A stretch of 64,000 nucleotides of DNA, taken from positions 62,001-126,000 of the forward strand of contig JAEUHC010000021.1 of assembly GCA_016794785.1 (NCBI GenBank), in the 5' to 3' direction. Below are positions 35,288-43,472 of the stretch, piece after piece. A program made the translations under genes and the position numbers. Origin of the DNA: Opitutaceae bacterium. Lineage in GTDB: Bacteria > Verrucomicrobiota > Verrucomicrobiia > Opitutales > Opitutaceae. The notes below the pieces were generated by a model. The model worked only from the letters and a program-made list of their open reading frames with translations, was not told the origin of the DNA and ran no database searches. Positions within the stretch are counted from its first letter, which is position 1. Every line of letters starts with the position of its first letter.

Positions 35288-35707
35288 TCAGGGCGCGGGC
35301 GTGATGAGAGGGATCGTCTGCCGGCCGTGGCGGCGGTAGAGCTTGAAATCGGAATCAAGAGTGAAGATGCGGGCACCCTCGTGCTGCTCGGACATGCGGA
35401 CCAGGCAGGCATCGGCGAGTGACATGGGGACGTCGTGATATTTGGCCATCAGCGCGGCGACCGCCTCCATGTGCTGGTTCAGCGAGAAATCGATCCGCAC
35501 CATGCCTTCACTCGCGAGAGCCATCATTCGGCGATATCCTGGATCGGAGTTCGAGAGCAAAAAGCCTGCCTCAGAAAGCACAGTCTCGCATGTAAGCAAC
35601 GGGTCGGTCAGCTGGGCCAGCTCGCTGCGCGCCCACTCGTGCCAAGGATCGCGGCGGTCCAGCAGGGCGACAAGCGGGCCAGCATCAAGGACGACGGAAT
35701 TGGCCAT
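35288..35707 (-). CDS. PIN-domain toxin, VapC-like
   Basis: 139 residues of the PIN fold. Acidic metal ligands are visible: D8 in VVLDAGPLVALLD, E41 in ETVLSEAG, D98 in SLADACLVRM and D117 in FTLDSDF. VapC toxins are ribonucleases that cleave tRNA or rRNA and are neutralised by a partner antitoxin. Its first 23 bases overlap the end of the antitoxin-like gene, the expected arrangement for a toxin-antitoxin pair. All four acidic positions are intact, so it is probably active. Confidence 0.85.
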   Translation of the reverse strand: MANSVVLDAGPLVALLDRRDPWHEWARSELAQLTDPLLTCETVLSEAGFLLSNSDPGYRRMMALASEGMVRIDFSLNQHMEAVAALMAKYHDVPMSLADACLVRMSEQHEGARIFTLDSDFKLYRRHGRQTIPLITPAP

Positions 35708-35891
35708 ATCCTTCCATCGTCTTGCTCCGCGTGGAGAGATCGCCCGGGCCGTCGATCGTGCCGATCAGGTGCTTGAAGCGATCGTAGAGCGACAGCGGTT
35801 TCGAGCTGGATTTTTTGCGCGAGACTGCCGCCCGGGAGACCGCCACGGAGGATGTGTTTCTGCGAGTTGGTTTTGAGGCGGCGGCTGGCAT
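35685..35891 (-). CDS. Antitoxin-like protein paired with the PIN toxin
   Basis: 68 residues. The second half, SLYDRFKHLIGTIDGPGDLSTRSKTMEGYG, is the toxin-binding tail seen in antitoxins of PIN partners. The first 30 residues are Ser/Arg/Lys-rich and do not give a clear ribbon-helix-helix. The DNA-binding part may be truncated, diverged or lost by a frameshift, and an in-frame TAA lies just 9 bases upstream of the ATG. It overlaps the toxin gene by 23 bases. Confidence 0.7.
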   Translation of the reverse strand: MPAAASKPTRRNTSSVAVSRAAVSRKKSSSKPLSLYDRFKHLIGTIDGPGDLSTRSKTMEGYGQFRRP

Positions 35892-35897
35892 GGCAGT

Positions 35898-35926
35898 GCG
35901 TTACGCGCGACACGCTACCCTGTCAA
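35898..35926 (-). promoter_or_regulatory. Sigma-70-type promoter candidate for the toxin-antitoxin pair
   Basis: On the minus strand, TTGACA (35926-35921) is followed after exactly 17 bases by TAACGC (35903-35898). The antitoxin ATG begins at 35891, about 7 bases beyond the -10 element. A transcript from this promoter would start at or near the ATG and would be leaderless. Confidence 0.45.
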
Positions 35927-35940
35927 TTTCGCCCTCTGCC

Positions 35941-36852
35941 TCAGTCCTTCGACGACCGCACATCGAGCGCGTCGCGCAGGCCGTCGCCGAGGAAGTTGAG
36001 CGAGAGGAGCGTGAGCGAGAAGATCGCGGCGGGGAACTGGAGGAGCCACGGGTATTCCTCCATCTTCTCCGCGCCGTCCTTGATGAGCACGCCCCACGAG
36101 CTCATCGGCGGCTGCACGCCGAGGCCGAGGAAGCTGAGGAACGCCTCCAGCAGCATCACCGCCGGGATCGTGAGCGTGGTGTAGACGATGATCGGGCCGA
36201 GGATGTTGGGGAGGATGTGGCGGAAGATGATCCGGCGGCGGCCGAAGCCGAGCGAGCGGGCGGCCTCGACGAACTCCATTTTTTTCACGGCCATCACCTG
36301 GCTGCGGACGATGCGCGCCATCGTGAGCCACTCCACCGCGCCGATGGCGACGAAGAGCAAAATGATGTTCCGCCCGAAGAACACCATCAGCAGAATCACG
36401 AAGATGGTGAACGGCAGGGAATACATGATGTCCACCGCGCGCATCATCACGGCGTCCAGCTTGCCGCCGAAGAAGCCCGAGATCGCGCCGTAGGCCACGC
36501 CGATGGTGAGCGCCACAAACGTCGCGCACAGGCCCACGCCCAGCGACACGCGCCCGCCGTAGAGCAGGCGCACGAACAGGTCGCGCCCGAGCTGATCGGT
36601 GCCGAGCCAGTGCTGCCACGAGGGCGCGGCGAAGGTGTTGTTCAGCTCCTGCTGCTCGTAGCCATAGGGCGAGAAGAACGGCCCGACGAGGCAGGCGATC
36701 GCGACGATGACCAGCGTCCCCATGCCGAAGACGGCGAGCTGGTTCTTGCGCAGGCGCAGCCAGGCGTCGTGCCAGAGCGAGTTGCCTTTTTCGATGGGCT
36801 CCCCAACCGGCGAGGGGTGAATGGCGAGGGGCGATGGGCTGGCGGCGGGCAT
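35941..36852 (-). CDS. Peptide ABC transporter permease, OppC/DppC type
   Basis: 303 residues with an N-terminal cytoplasmic segment and about six membrane helices. It has the OppC N-terminal signature (WLRLRKNQLAVFGMGTLVIV), the HWLGTDQLGRDLFVRLLYGGR region and the EAA loop (EFVEAARSLGFGRRRIIFRHILPNILGP) that contacts the ATPase. It imports peptides as one half of a heterodimeric pore with the OppB-like protein, whose gene ends 6 bases before this one begins. No OppD or OppF ATPase gene follows in the window; the next genes are the toxin-antitoxin pair. Confidence 0.93.
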   Translation of the reverse strand: MPAASPSPLAIHPSPVGEPIEKGNSLWHDAWLRLRKNQLAVFGMGTLVIVAIACLVGPFFSPYGYEQQELNNTFAAPSWQHWLGTDQLGRDLFVRLLYGGRVSLGVGLCATFVALTIGVAYGAISGFFGGKLDAVMMRAVDIMYSLPFTIFVILLMVFFGRNIILLFVAIGAVEWLTMARIVRSQVMAVKKMEFVEAARSLGFGRRRIIFRHILPNILGPIIVYTTLTIPAVMLLEAFLSFLGLGVQPPMSSWGVLIKDGAEKMEEYPWLLQFPAAIFSLTLLSLNFLGDGLRDALDVRSSKD

Positions 36853-36858
36853 GGCGCG

Positions 36859-37779
36859 TCAGGCTTCGAGGCGGACCTTGGGGTTGAGCCACGCCTGCAC
36901 GATGTCCACCACGAGGTTCAGCGCCATGATGAGCGCGGCGTAGAGGATCACGGTGCCGAGCACCAGGGTGTAGTCGCGGTTGAACGCGCTGTTCACGAAC
37001 TCGCGGCCGATCCCGGGAATCTGGAAAATCGTCTCGATCACAAACGAGCCCGTGAGGATGCCCGCGACGGCCGGCCCGAGGTAGGAGATCACGGGCAGCA
37101 GGCCGCCGCGCAGGGCGTGCCGGGTGACGACGCGAAACTCGCTCGCGCCTTTCGCGCGGGCCGTGCGGATGAAATCCTGGTTGAGGATTTCCAGCATCCC
37201 GCCGCGCGTGAGCCGCGAGATAGGCGCGGCGTAGGCGAGGCCGAGCACGATGGCCGGCAGCACGCGGTCGAGCGGACCATACCAGCCGGAGGCGTTGAAC
37301 CATCCGAGGTGGATCGCGAAGAACAACACGAGCAGGGGACCGACGACAAAGGTGGGAATCGAGATGCCGGCCATGCCGAACGTGGAGGCCGTGTAGTCGA
37401 TCCAGGTGTTGCGGCGCACGGCGGCGAGCGTGCCGAGCGTGATGCCGAGCACGAGGGCGAGGCTGAGGGCCAGCGCGCCGAGCTCGGCGGAGACGGGCAC
37501 CTTGTCGGCGATGATTTCGTTGACGGTGCGGTTGGGGTATTTGAACGACGGCCCGAGGTCGCCGCGCGCCAGGCTGCCGAGGTAGTCGAGGTATTGCCGC
37601 CAGAGCGGCTGGTTCAGCCCGTAGTGCGCCTCGAGGTTGCGGAGGATCTCGGGGGTCACGGCCTTTTCCGCCGTGAACGGCCCGCCCGGCACGAAACGAA
37701 TCATGAAGAACGTCGCGGTGATGACGAGGAACAGCGCCAGCAACGATTGCAGGAAGCGCGACGTGATGAAGCGGAGCAT
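36859..37779 (-). CDS. Peptide ABC transporter permease, OppB/DppB type
   Basis: 306 residues with six membrane helices. The N-terminal FITSRFLQSLLALFLVITATFFM helix, the GLNQPLWRQYLDYLGSLARGDLGPSF segment, the EAA loop (DFIRTARAKGASEFRVVTRHALRGGLLPV) and the final PGIGREFVNSAFNRDYTLVLG motif are typical of OppB. It pairs with the OppC-like protein. The upstream region has no Shine-Dalgarno sequence and is strongly pyrimidine-rich on the coding strand (37780-37820). Confidence 0.93.
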   Translation of the reverse strand: MLRFITSRFLQSLLALFLVITATFFMIRFVPGGPFTAEKAVTPEILRNLEAHYGLNQPLWRQYLDYLGSLARGDLGPSFKYPNRTVNEIIADKVPVSAELGALALSLALVLGITLGTLAAVRRNTWIDYTASTFGMAGISIPTFVVGPLLVLFFAIHLGWFNASGWYGPLDRVLPAIVLGLAYAAPISRLTRGGMLEILNQDFIRTARAKGASEFRVVTRHALRGGLLPVISYLGPAVAGILTGSFVIETIFQIPGIGREFVNSAFNRDYTLVLGTVILYAALIMALNLVVDIVQAWLNPKVRLEA

Positions 37780-37852
37780 GAGAGCGGCGAGGCGGGAGAC
37801 AGGAGGCAGGAGACGGGGGACGCAAGGCTCCGTGCGCGAGCTCAGTCTTGGC

Positions 37853-39514
37853 TCACGGCGCGATCGAGATGAACTTGTAGGGGTGGTTGTCGAGCAGCGT
37901 GGGGTAGTAGCCCTGGACCTTGGGGCTCAGCGCGTAGGGCCGGGTGTAGTAGTAGATCGGGATGATGGGGAGTTCGTCGACGAGGATGGCATCCATCTTC
38001 TGGTAGATTTCGTAGCGTTCGGTGTCGTTCTTGGCGGCGAGGGCCTGCTTGAAGAGCGCGTCGTAGCCGGCGTGGGACCAGTTGGTGTCGTTGTTGCCGT
38101 TGCCCGTGACCCAGATCTCGAGGAAGACGTGCGGATCCACGTAGTCGGCGATCCAGCCGGCGCGCTGCAGGGTGAAGTTGGTGGTGTGCTGCATGTCGAG
38201 ATAGACCTTCCACTCCTGGTTGAGCAGGGTGATATCCACCCCCAGGTTGACCTTCCACATCTGCTGGATGGCCTCGGCGATGGCGCGATGGTTTTCTGAT
38301 GTGTTGTAGAGCAGCTCGATTTTCGGGAGGCCCTTGCCATTGGGAAAGCCCGCTTCGGCGAGGAGGCGTTTCGCGTCGGCGAGCGTGCCGGTGAGCTTGG
38401 CGTGCGGCTTGTAGCCGGCGGTGCCGGGATAGCTCACGGCGTAGGCGGGCTGCTGGCCGCCGCGCGTGATTTTGGAGACGATGGCCTCGCGGTCGATGGC
38501 GAGCGCGAGCGCCTTGCGCACGCGTTTGTCGTTCAGCGGGGGGCGCAGCACATTGCAGCGGTAGAAATAGACGCCGAGCCACGGATCGATGCGGAGCGAT
38601 TCGGGGAAATCGCGACGATAGACATCGAGCTTGGAGTTGGGGAGCTCGTTGGTTTTGTGCAGAGCACCGGTGCGGAACATCCGCTCCTCGGTCGAGATGT
38701 CCTCGGTGGGATAGAAGTGGATTTCGTCGAGCTTCACGGTGGCGGCGTCCCAATAGTGGGGGTTGCGCGCGACGACGATTTTCTGATTGGGCAGCCACTC
38801 CTTGAGCATGAACGGGCCGCTGCCCACGTGATTGCCGAGGCGCGTCCACGGCGTGCGCTTCTGTCCGAGCGGGCCATGCCGGGCGATGACCTTCACCGGC
38901 ACGGGCGTCCATGCGTAGTGGCTCGCGATGATCTTGATCAGGTAAGGCGCGGGGTTCTTCAGCGTGGCCACCAAGGTCTGGGAATCCGGCGCCTTGAAGC
39001 CGACCTGGGAGAAATCGGTGATCTTACGGTCGTAGTATTCCTTGGCGCCGACCACGTAGTCGTAGATGAGATAGGCGTATTCCGAGGCGAATTCGGGCGT
39101 GAGCATCCGCTGGTAGGAGGCCACGCAATCCTCGGCGGTGATGGGCGAGCCGTCGGACCATTTGGCGTTTTTCCTCAGGCGAAAGGTGTAGGTCTTGCCG
39201 TCGGGAGAGATTTCCCAGCTCTCGGCCAGGCCGGGCACGGGGCTGAGGTCCCGGGGATCCTCGGTGGCGAGGCCCTCGAAGAGGGCCATCATGAGCTTGT
39301 GCTCCGGCACGCCGGTCGTCGCCTGGGGATCGAGATCCTGTGGCTCGGCGCCGTTGCCGAAGTGAAAAATTTGCGGGACGGCGCCGGCAGCGAACTTCGT
39401 GGCCGAAAGGGAGGTGCTGGCGCTCGCGGGGGATTTGGATTTTCCACAGCCCGTGGCAAGGAGCGTGGCGAAGGTGAGCAAGGCGGCGACCAGGAGGCGG
39501 GGGCGAGTGGGCAT
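37853..39514 (-). CDS. Peptide-binding lipoprotein OppA type (SBP_bac_5), first of three
   Basis: 553 residues with a lipoprotein signal (LLATGCGK). The family 5 solute-binding fold shows GNGAEPQDLDPQ, LAESWEISPDGKTYTFRLRKNAKWSDGSPITAEDC and RALALAIDREAIVSKI. It captures peptides in the periplasm for the OppB/OppC pair encoded directly downstream. The start at 39514 begins the signal peptide; the longer open frame upstream lacks one. Two further binding proteins of the same family lie at 41841 and 44771. Confidence 0.93.
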   Translation of the reverse strand: MPTRPRLLVAALLTFATLLATGCGKSKSPASASTSLSATKFAAGAVPQIFHFGNGAEPQDLDPQATTGVPEHKLMMALFEGLATEDPRDLSPVPGLAESWEISPDGKTYTFRLRKNAKWSDGSPITAEDCVASYQRMLTPEFASEYAYLIYDYVVGAKEYYDRKITDFSQVGFKAPDSQTLVATLKNPAPYLIKIIASHYAWTPVPVKVIARHGPLGQKRTPWTRLGNHVGSGPFMLKEWLPNQKIVVARNPHYWDAATVKLDEIHFYPTEDISTEERMFRTGALHKTNELPNSKLDVYRRDFPESLRIDPWLGVYFYRCNVLRPPLNDKRVRKALALAIDREAIVSKITRGGQQPAYAVSYPGTAGYKPHAKLTGTLADAKRLLAEAGFPNGKGLPKIELLYNTSENHRAIAEAIQQMWKVNLGVDITLLNQEWKVYLDMQHTTNFTLQRAGWIADYVDPHVFLEIWVTGNGNNDTNWSHAGYDALFKQALAAKNDTERYEIYQKMDAILVDELPIIPIYYYTRPYALSPKVQGYYPTLLDNHPYKFISIAP

Positions 39515-39622
39515 GAGGGTAACTGAATGACTGGGACGCACGGGGGCAAGCGCGGGGGTGGGACAACTCGGAAGATGAGTTTGAATCGCCACGCGATCTA
39601 AGCTCACTGGTTCGGGTCAAGC

Positions 39623-40069
39623 ATGGCAAAACCCCATCAACTGATGACAGCGGTCACGTTCTCGCTGCTGGTGGCGTTTACTACGAGCGGCTGTCAGGCA
39701 CGAGTGTCAGGCGCATGCGGGGGATTTATCAATGTGATGCCGTTGCCATTGGTGACACTTGAATCGGTCACGCCGAGCAAAGATTCCGTATCGTGGGGTT
39801 ATCCGTTGTTTCAGTTTCCTCCGCCTTGTTTCCCGCTGGATATGCTGCGCGCTGGGATCACTGGCGAGGTGGTCGTGCGCGCCAACGTCGGGGCCGATGG
39901 GATTGTGCGGTCGGTCTCTGTGGTGCGCAGCACACAGCGCGAGTTTGAAATCCACGCGCTGGCCGGAGTGCAGCGTTGGCGCTTTGTTGAGTTTGTGCCG
40001 CCCGCCCAGCGCTCGTCGACCGGTTACACGGTGGACTGCCTGATCAACTTTGGGTTCGACGAGAGCTGA
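39623..40069 (+). CDS. Lipoprotein with TonB C-terminal domain
   Basis: 148 residues. A signal with a lipobox-like FTTSGC at residues 19-24 is followed by a spacer and a TonB-type C-terminal domain (ITGEVVVRANVGADGIVRSVSVVRST, then ALAGVQRWRFVEF). TonB normally has a membrane anchor and a long Pro-rich rod, and both are missing here. It may be a free-standing domain used as a periplasmic adaptor rather than an energy transducer. It is transcribed divergently from the OppA-type gene, with 108 bases between. Confidence 0.72.
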   Translation: MAKPHQLMTAVTFSLLVAFTTSGCQARVSGACGGFINVMPLPLVTLESVTPSKDSVSWGYPLFQFPPPCFPLDMLRAGITGEVVVRANVGADGIVRSVSVVRSTQREFEIHALAGVQRWRFVEFVPPAQRSSTGYTVDCLINFGFDES

Positions 40070-40141
40070 GGTTGCGGGTCGGACGCGAAATGACGCGGCG
40101 AGGGCGCCGTGTCCCACAGCAGACATGCGTAGACGTGATCC

Positions 40142-41788
40142 CTATTTCTTCGCCGCCTTCAGCATCGCGTCGCGCTTCGCCTTGAACTCGTTGCCCGGTT
40201 TCCACTCGGGCCAGCGGTCGCCGTCGGCGATGGTGGCGCCGAGCTCGATGAGGAACTTCACGTCCTCCAGCGCGCCGGTGAAATCCCAGTTGGGTTTCAT
40301 CTCGTCGGAGACCTTGTGGTAGTCGTTCGTGGTGTAGTCCTCGTCGAGGCGCGCGCCGTAGCCGGCGGGGCGGCCGATGATGTCCTTGCCGAACTTGCTG
40401 TAGAACGCCGGCACGCCCTGCTTCGCGAACTCGAAGTGATCGGAGCGATAGAAATAGCCCTTCTCCGGCAGCGTGTCGGGCACGACGACTCGCCCGCTGC
40501 GCGCGAGAATCGCGGTGGCGAGATCGTCTATGGTCGAGTTGCCGTGGCCGATGATCTCGAGATCGCGCGAGGGCCCGAAGACCTGGATGCGGTCCATGTT
40601 GAGGTTCGCGAGCGTGCGTTCGAGCGGGTGGAGCGGGTGCTCGGCGTAGTATTTCGCGCCGAGCAGGCCGCGCTCCTCGCCGGTCACGGCGAGAAACAGC
40701 ACGGAGCGCCGCGGCGCGGGCTTGCGCGCAGCGAGCCCGGCGGCGATCTCGACGAGGGCGGCGGTGCCGGTGGCGTTGTCGAAGGCGCCGTTGAAAATCT
40801 GGTCGCCCTTGAGCTTCGGGTCGCGCCCGAGGTGATCCCAGTGCGCGGTGTAGATGACGTGCTCACTGCGGCGCGCGGGGTCGGAGCCCTCGAGGCGGGC
40901 GATCACGTTGCGCGAGGTGATGTCGCGGAGCTTGTTCTCGACGGCGTAGCTCGCGCGCGTGGCGAGCGCGACGGGGCGAAACGCGCGGTCGTTGGCCGCG
41001 GCCTTGAGCTTGTCGTAGTCCTGCCCGGCGGCGGCGAAGAGTCGGCGCGCAAAATCCACCGTGATCCAGGCTTGCACGCCGACCAGCTGCGCCGCGCCCG
41101 GCGGCTGGCGCAGGTCGAACTCTTCCTGCCCCCAGCGGCTGCCGAGCACGGCAAACGGGTAGCCGGCCGGTCCCGTCTCGTGGACGATGATGCAGGCGGC
41201 GGCGCCGAGGCGCGCGGCCTGATCGTATTTGTAATCCCAGCGGCCGTAGTAGGTCATCGCCTTGCCCTTGAAGACCGCGGGATCGAGCTGGCCGGGGTTC
41301 TTCGGATCAGGCTGCGGCGGATCGTTGACGAGCACGACGATGGTCTTGCCGCGCACATCGACGCCCTTGAAATCGTCCCATTGGAATTCCGGCGCGACGA
41401 CGCCGTAGCCGCAGAACACGACCTCGGTGTTGGGGAAATTGAGCCTCGCCTCCGTGCGCCGCGTGCGCGCGACATACTCCGTGATCGGCTGGGGCGTGAG
41501 CGTCGTGCTGCCGGCGGCAAACGTGGTCTGCATCGTGGTCGTGATGCCGACCATCGGCACGGACTGGATGAACGTGCCGTCGGGATTGCCGGGCTTGAGG
41601 CCGAGGGCGCGGAACTCGCGCTCAAGGTAGGTGACCGTCTTGTCCTCGCCGGCGGAACCGGGGGCGCGGCCCTCGAACTCATCCGAGGCGAGGGTGGCGG
41701 TGCGGGCCTTGATGCGGGCAGCGGAGATGGCAGGTTCGGCGGCGAAGGTCGGTAGAAGCGAGAACAACGCCAAGGGGAGGAAGCGCAT
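40142..41788 (-). CDS. Secreted M28-family zinc aminopeptidase
   Basis: 548 residues with a signal peptide (MRFLPLALFSLLPTFAA). A protease-associated (PA) domain sits in the middle (about 140-280). The M28 metal ligands are visible: the His/Asp of TAHWDHLG, the Asp of GAFDNATG, the Glu pair of TGEERGLLG, the Asp of LNMDRI and the His of YRSDHFEF. It probably removes N-terminal residues from peptides in the periplasm, feeding the adjacent peptide transporter genes. It lies between two peptide-binding-protein genes in the same direction. Confidence 0.92.
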   Translation of the reverse strand: MRFLPLALFSLLPTFAAEPAISAARIKARTATLASDEFEGRAPGSAGEDKTVTYLEREFRALGLKPGNPDGTFIQSVPMVGITTTMQTTFAAGSTTLTPQPITEYVARTRRTEARLNFPNTEVVFCGYGVVAPEFQWDDFKGVDVRGKTIVVLVNDPPQPDPKNPGQLDPAVFKGKAMTYYGRWDYKYDQAARLGAAACIIVHETGPAGYPFAVLGSRWGQEEFDLRQPPGAAQLVGVQAWITVDFARRLFAAAGQDYDKLKAAANDRAFRPVALATRASYAVENKLRDITSRNVIARLEGSDPARRSEHVIYTAHWDHLGRDPKLKGDQIFNGAFDNATGTAALVEIAAGLAARKPAPRRSVLFLAVTGEERGLLGAKYYAEHPLHPLERTLANLNMDRIQVFGPSRDLEIIGHGNSTIDDLATAILARSGRVVVPDTLPEKGYFYRSDHFEFAKQGVPAFYSKFGKDIIGRPAGYGARLDEDYTTNDYHKVSDEMKPNWDFTGALEDVKFLIELGATIADGDRWPEWKPGNEFKAKRDAMLKAAKK

Positions 41789-41840
41789 GGTCGGTGAAAT
41801 TGGGCGGGATGACTGAAATGGCAACGACGCGGGAAACCCG

Positions 41841-43472
41841 TCACTTGGCTTCAAGCGAAACCTGATGATAGGTCCGCGACCACAGCCCGTCCTCCTGCCA
41901 GCCGCGGACGCGCGGGGCCATGAGCCAGATCTTGGTGTTGAAGTAGAGCGGCGTGAGCGGGGCCTCGGCGAGCAGGCGATCCTCGGCGGTGCGGAGGGCG
42001 GCGGTGCGCGCCGCGGGATCGGCGAGCGGGCGGGCCCGGGCGAGGGCGGCGTCGAAGGCGGGGTCGCTCCAGTGCGGGTAGTTTTCCGGCGCGCCCGTGG
42101 CAAAGTCGCCGAGCATCTCGGCGGCGTCGGCCACGTCGGGAATCTGCGTGATGAAGCCGATGGCGTAGTCGCCGGCGGCGAGCGAACTCAGATGCACGCC
42201 GCCTTCGCGCGTGATGATCGCGATCTCGAGGCCGAGTTCGTTGCGCCACATGGCTTGGATGGCCTCGAGGGTGGCGACCTGCGATTTCGACCACGCGGCG
42301 ACCTCGAGGCGCGGGAAATTCTTTCCGCCGCCGAAGCCTGCCTCGGCGAGCAGCGCTCGCGCGACCGCGGGATCGTGGCGGTGGGCGGCGGCGGGTGCGG
42401 GGCCGGCGTCGAGCGCGGCGGGGATGAGACGGGTGGCGGCGGTCTGCTGCCCGCGCAGCACGCGCGCGGCGATCTGTTCGCGGTCGATGGCGAGCGCGAG
42501 GGCGCGGCGCACGCGGGCGTCGGTGAGCGGGGCGCGGCGGGTGTTGAAGGCGAGGTAGCGCGTCTCGATCATCGGCGCGCGGTGCAGCTCAGCGGGGCGC
42601 TCGCGCGCGTAGGTGTCCACCTTGCTGGAAGGCACGGCCATCGTGGCGTCGAGCTGGCCGGCACGGTAGGCGCGCTCCTCGGTGTCGCCGTCGTCGAAGT
42701 GGAGGAAGTGAATCTCGTCCAGCCGCACGCCCGCGGCTCCGTGCCACGACGGATTCTTTTCCACGACGAGGCGCTGGTGCGGGCGCCACTCGGCGAGGCG
42801 GAAGGGGCCGTTGCCGACGAAGTTTTCCGGGCGGGTCCAGTTGCGGCCGTGTTTTGCGATGACATCGGTGCGCACGGGCAGCCACGGGCCGCTGGCGACG
42901 TAGTGGGGAAAGCGCGGCGTCGGCTCCGCGAGCGTCACGACGAGCGTGCGCGCATCGGCGGCGCGAAAACCGACGGCGGAAAAATCCGCGTGCGTGCCGC
43001 TGACGAAGGCGCGCGCGTTTTTCACCGGGAAAAACACGCCGGCCTTGGGCGCGGCGGTCGCGGGCGTGAGCAGGCGCCGGTAGCTCTCGACGAAGTGGCC
43101 GGCGGTGACCGGCACGCCGTCGCTCCAGCGCGCCTCCGGCCGCAGGTGAAACGTGTAGGTGAGCCCGTCGGCCGACACCTCGAAGCGCGTCGCGACGCCA
43201 GGCTGCGGCTCACCGCCGTTGGCGCCGGGGACGAGCAGGCCTTCGAGCAGCGTGCGCTCGACGGCGAACTCGTCGGGCAGTGTGGTGCGCGCGGGATCGA
43301 GGGAGCCGGGCTCGTTGCGCTGGGAGAGGCGGAGGATCTGCACTGCGGTCGCGTCGGATTCGCGTTTCGCGCAGGCCGGAAAAAGAACAGACGTGAGCAC
43401 GGCGACCGCGAGAGGCCGGATGAAGCCAGGAAGGCGGGCGCGCAGGCTACTTTTTCGCTTTGGTGCGGGCAC
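41841..43472 (-). CDS. Peptide-binding lipoprotein (SBP_bac_5), second of three
   Basis: 543 residues. The lipobox is FPACAK. Family motifs are RNEPGSLDPA, FEVSADGLTYTFHLRPEARWSDGVPVTAGHFVESYRRLL and VRRALALAIDREQIAARVL. It starts at a GTG within the end of the DUF1016 gene, overlapping it by 26 bases, so it is probably translated by coupling. It is more diverged than the other two family members. The permease genes lie further downstream beyond the peptidase gene. Confidence 0.9.
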   Translation of the reverse strand: MPAPKRKSSLRARLPGFIRPLAVAVLTSVLFPACAKRESDATAVQILRLSQRNEPGSLDPARTTLPDEFAVERTLLEGLLVPGANGGEPQPGVATRFEVSADGLTYTFHLRPEARWSDGVPVTAGHFVESYRRLLTPATAAPKAGVFFPVKNARAFVSGTHADFSAVGFRAADARTLVVTLAEPTPRFPHYVASGPWLPVRTDVIAKHGRNWTRPENFVGNGPFRLAEWRPHQRLVVEKNPSWHGAAGVRLDEIHFLHFDDGDTEERAYRAGQLDATMAVPSSKVDTYARERPAELHRAPMIETRYLAFNTRRAPLTDARVRRALALAIDREQIAARVLRGQQTAATRLIPAALDAGPAPAAAHRHDPAVARALLAEAGFGGGKNFPRLEVAAWSKSQVATLEAIQAMWRNELGLEIAIITREGGVHLSSLAAGDYAIGFITQIPDVADAAEMLGDFATGAPENYPHWSDPAFDAALARARPLADPAARTAALRTAEDRLLAEAPLTPLYFNTKIWLMAPRVRGWQEDGLWSRTYHQVSLEAK

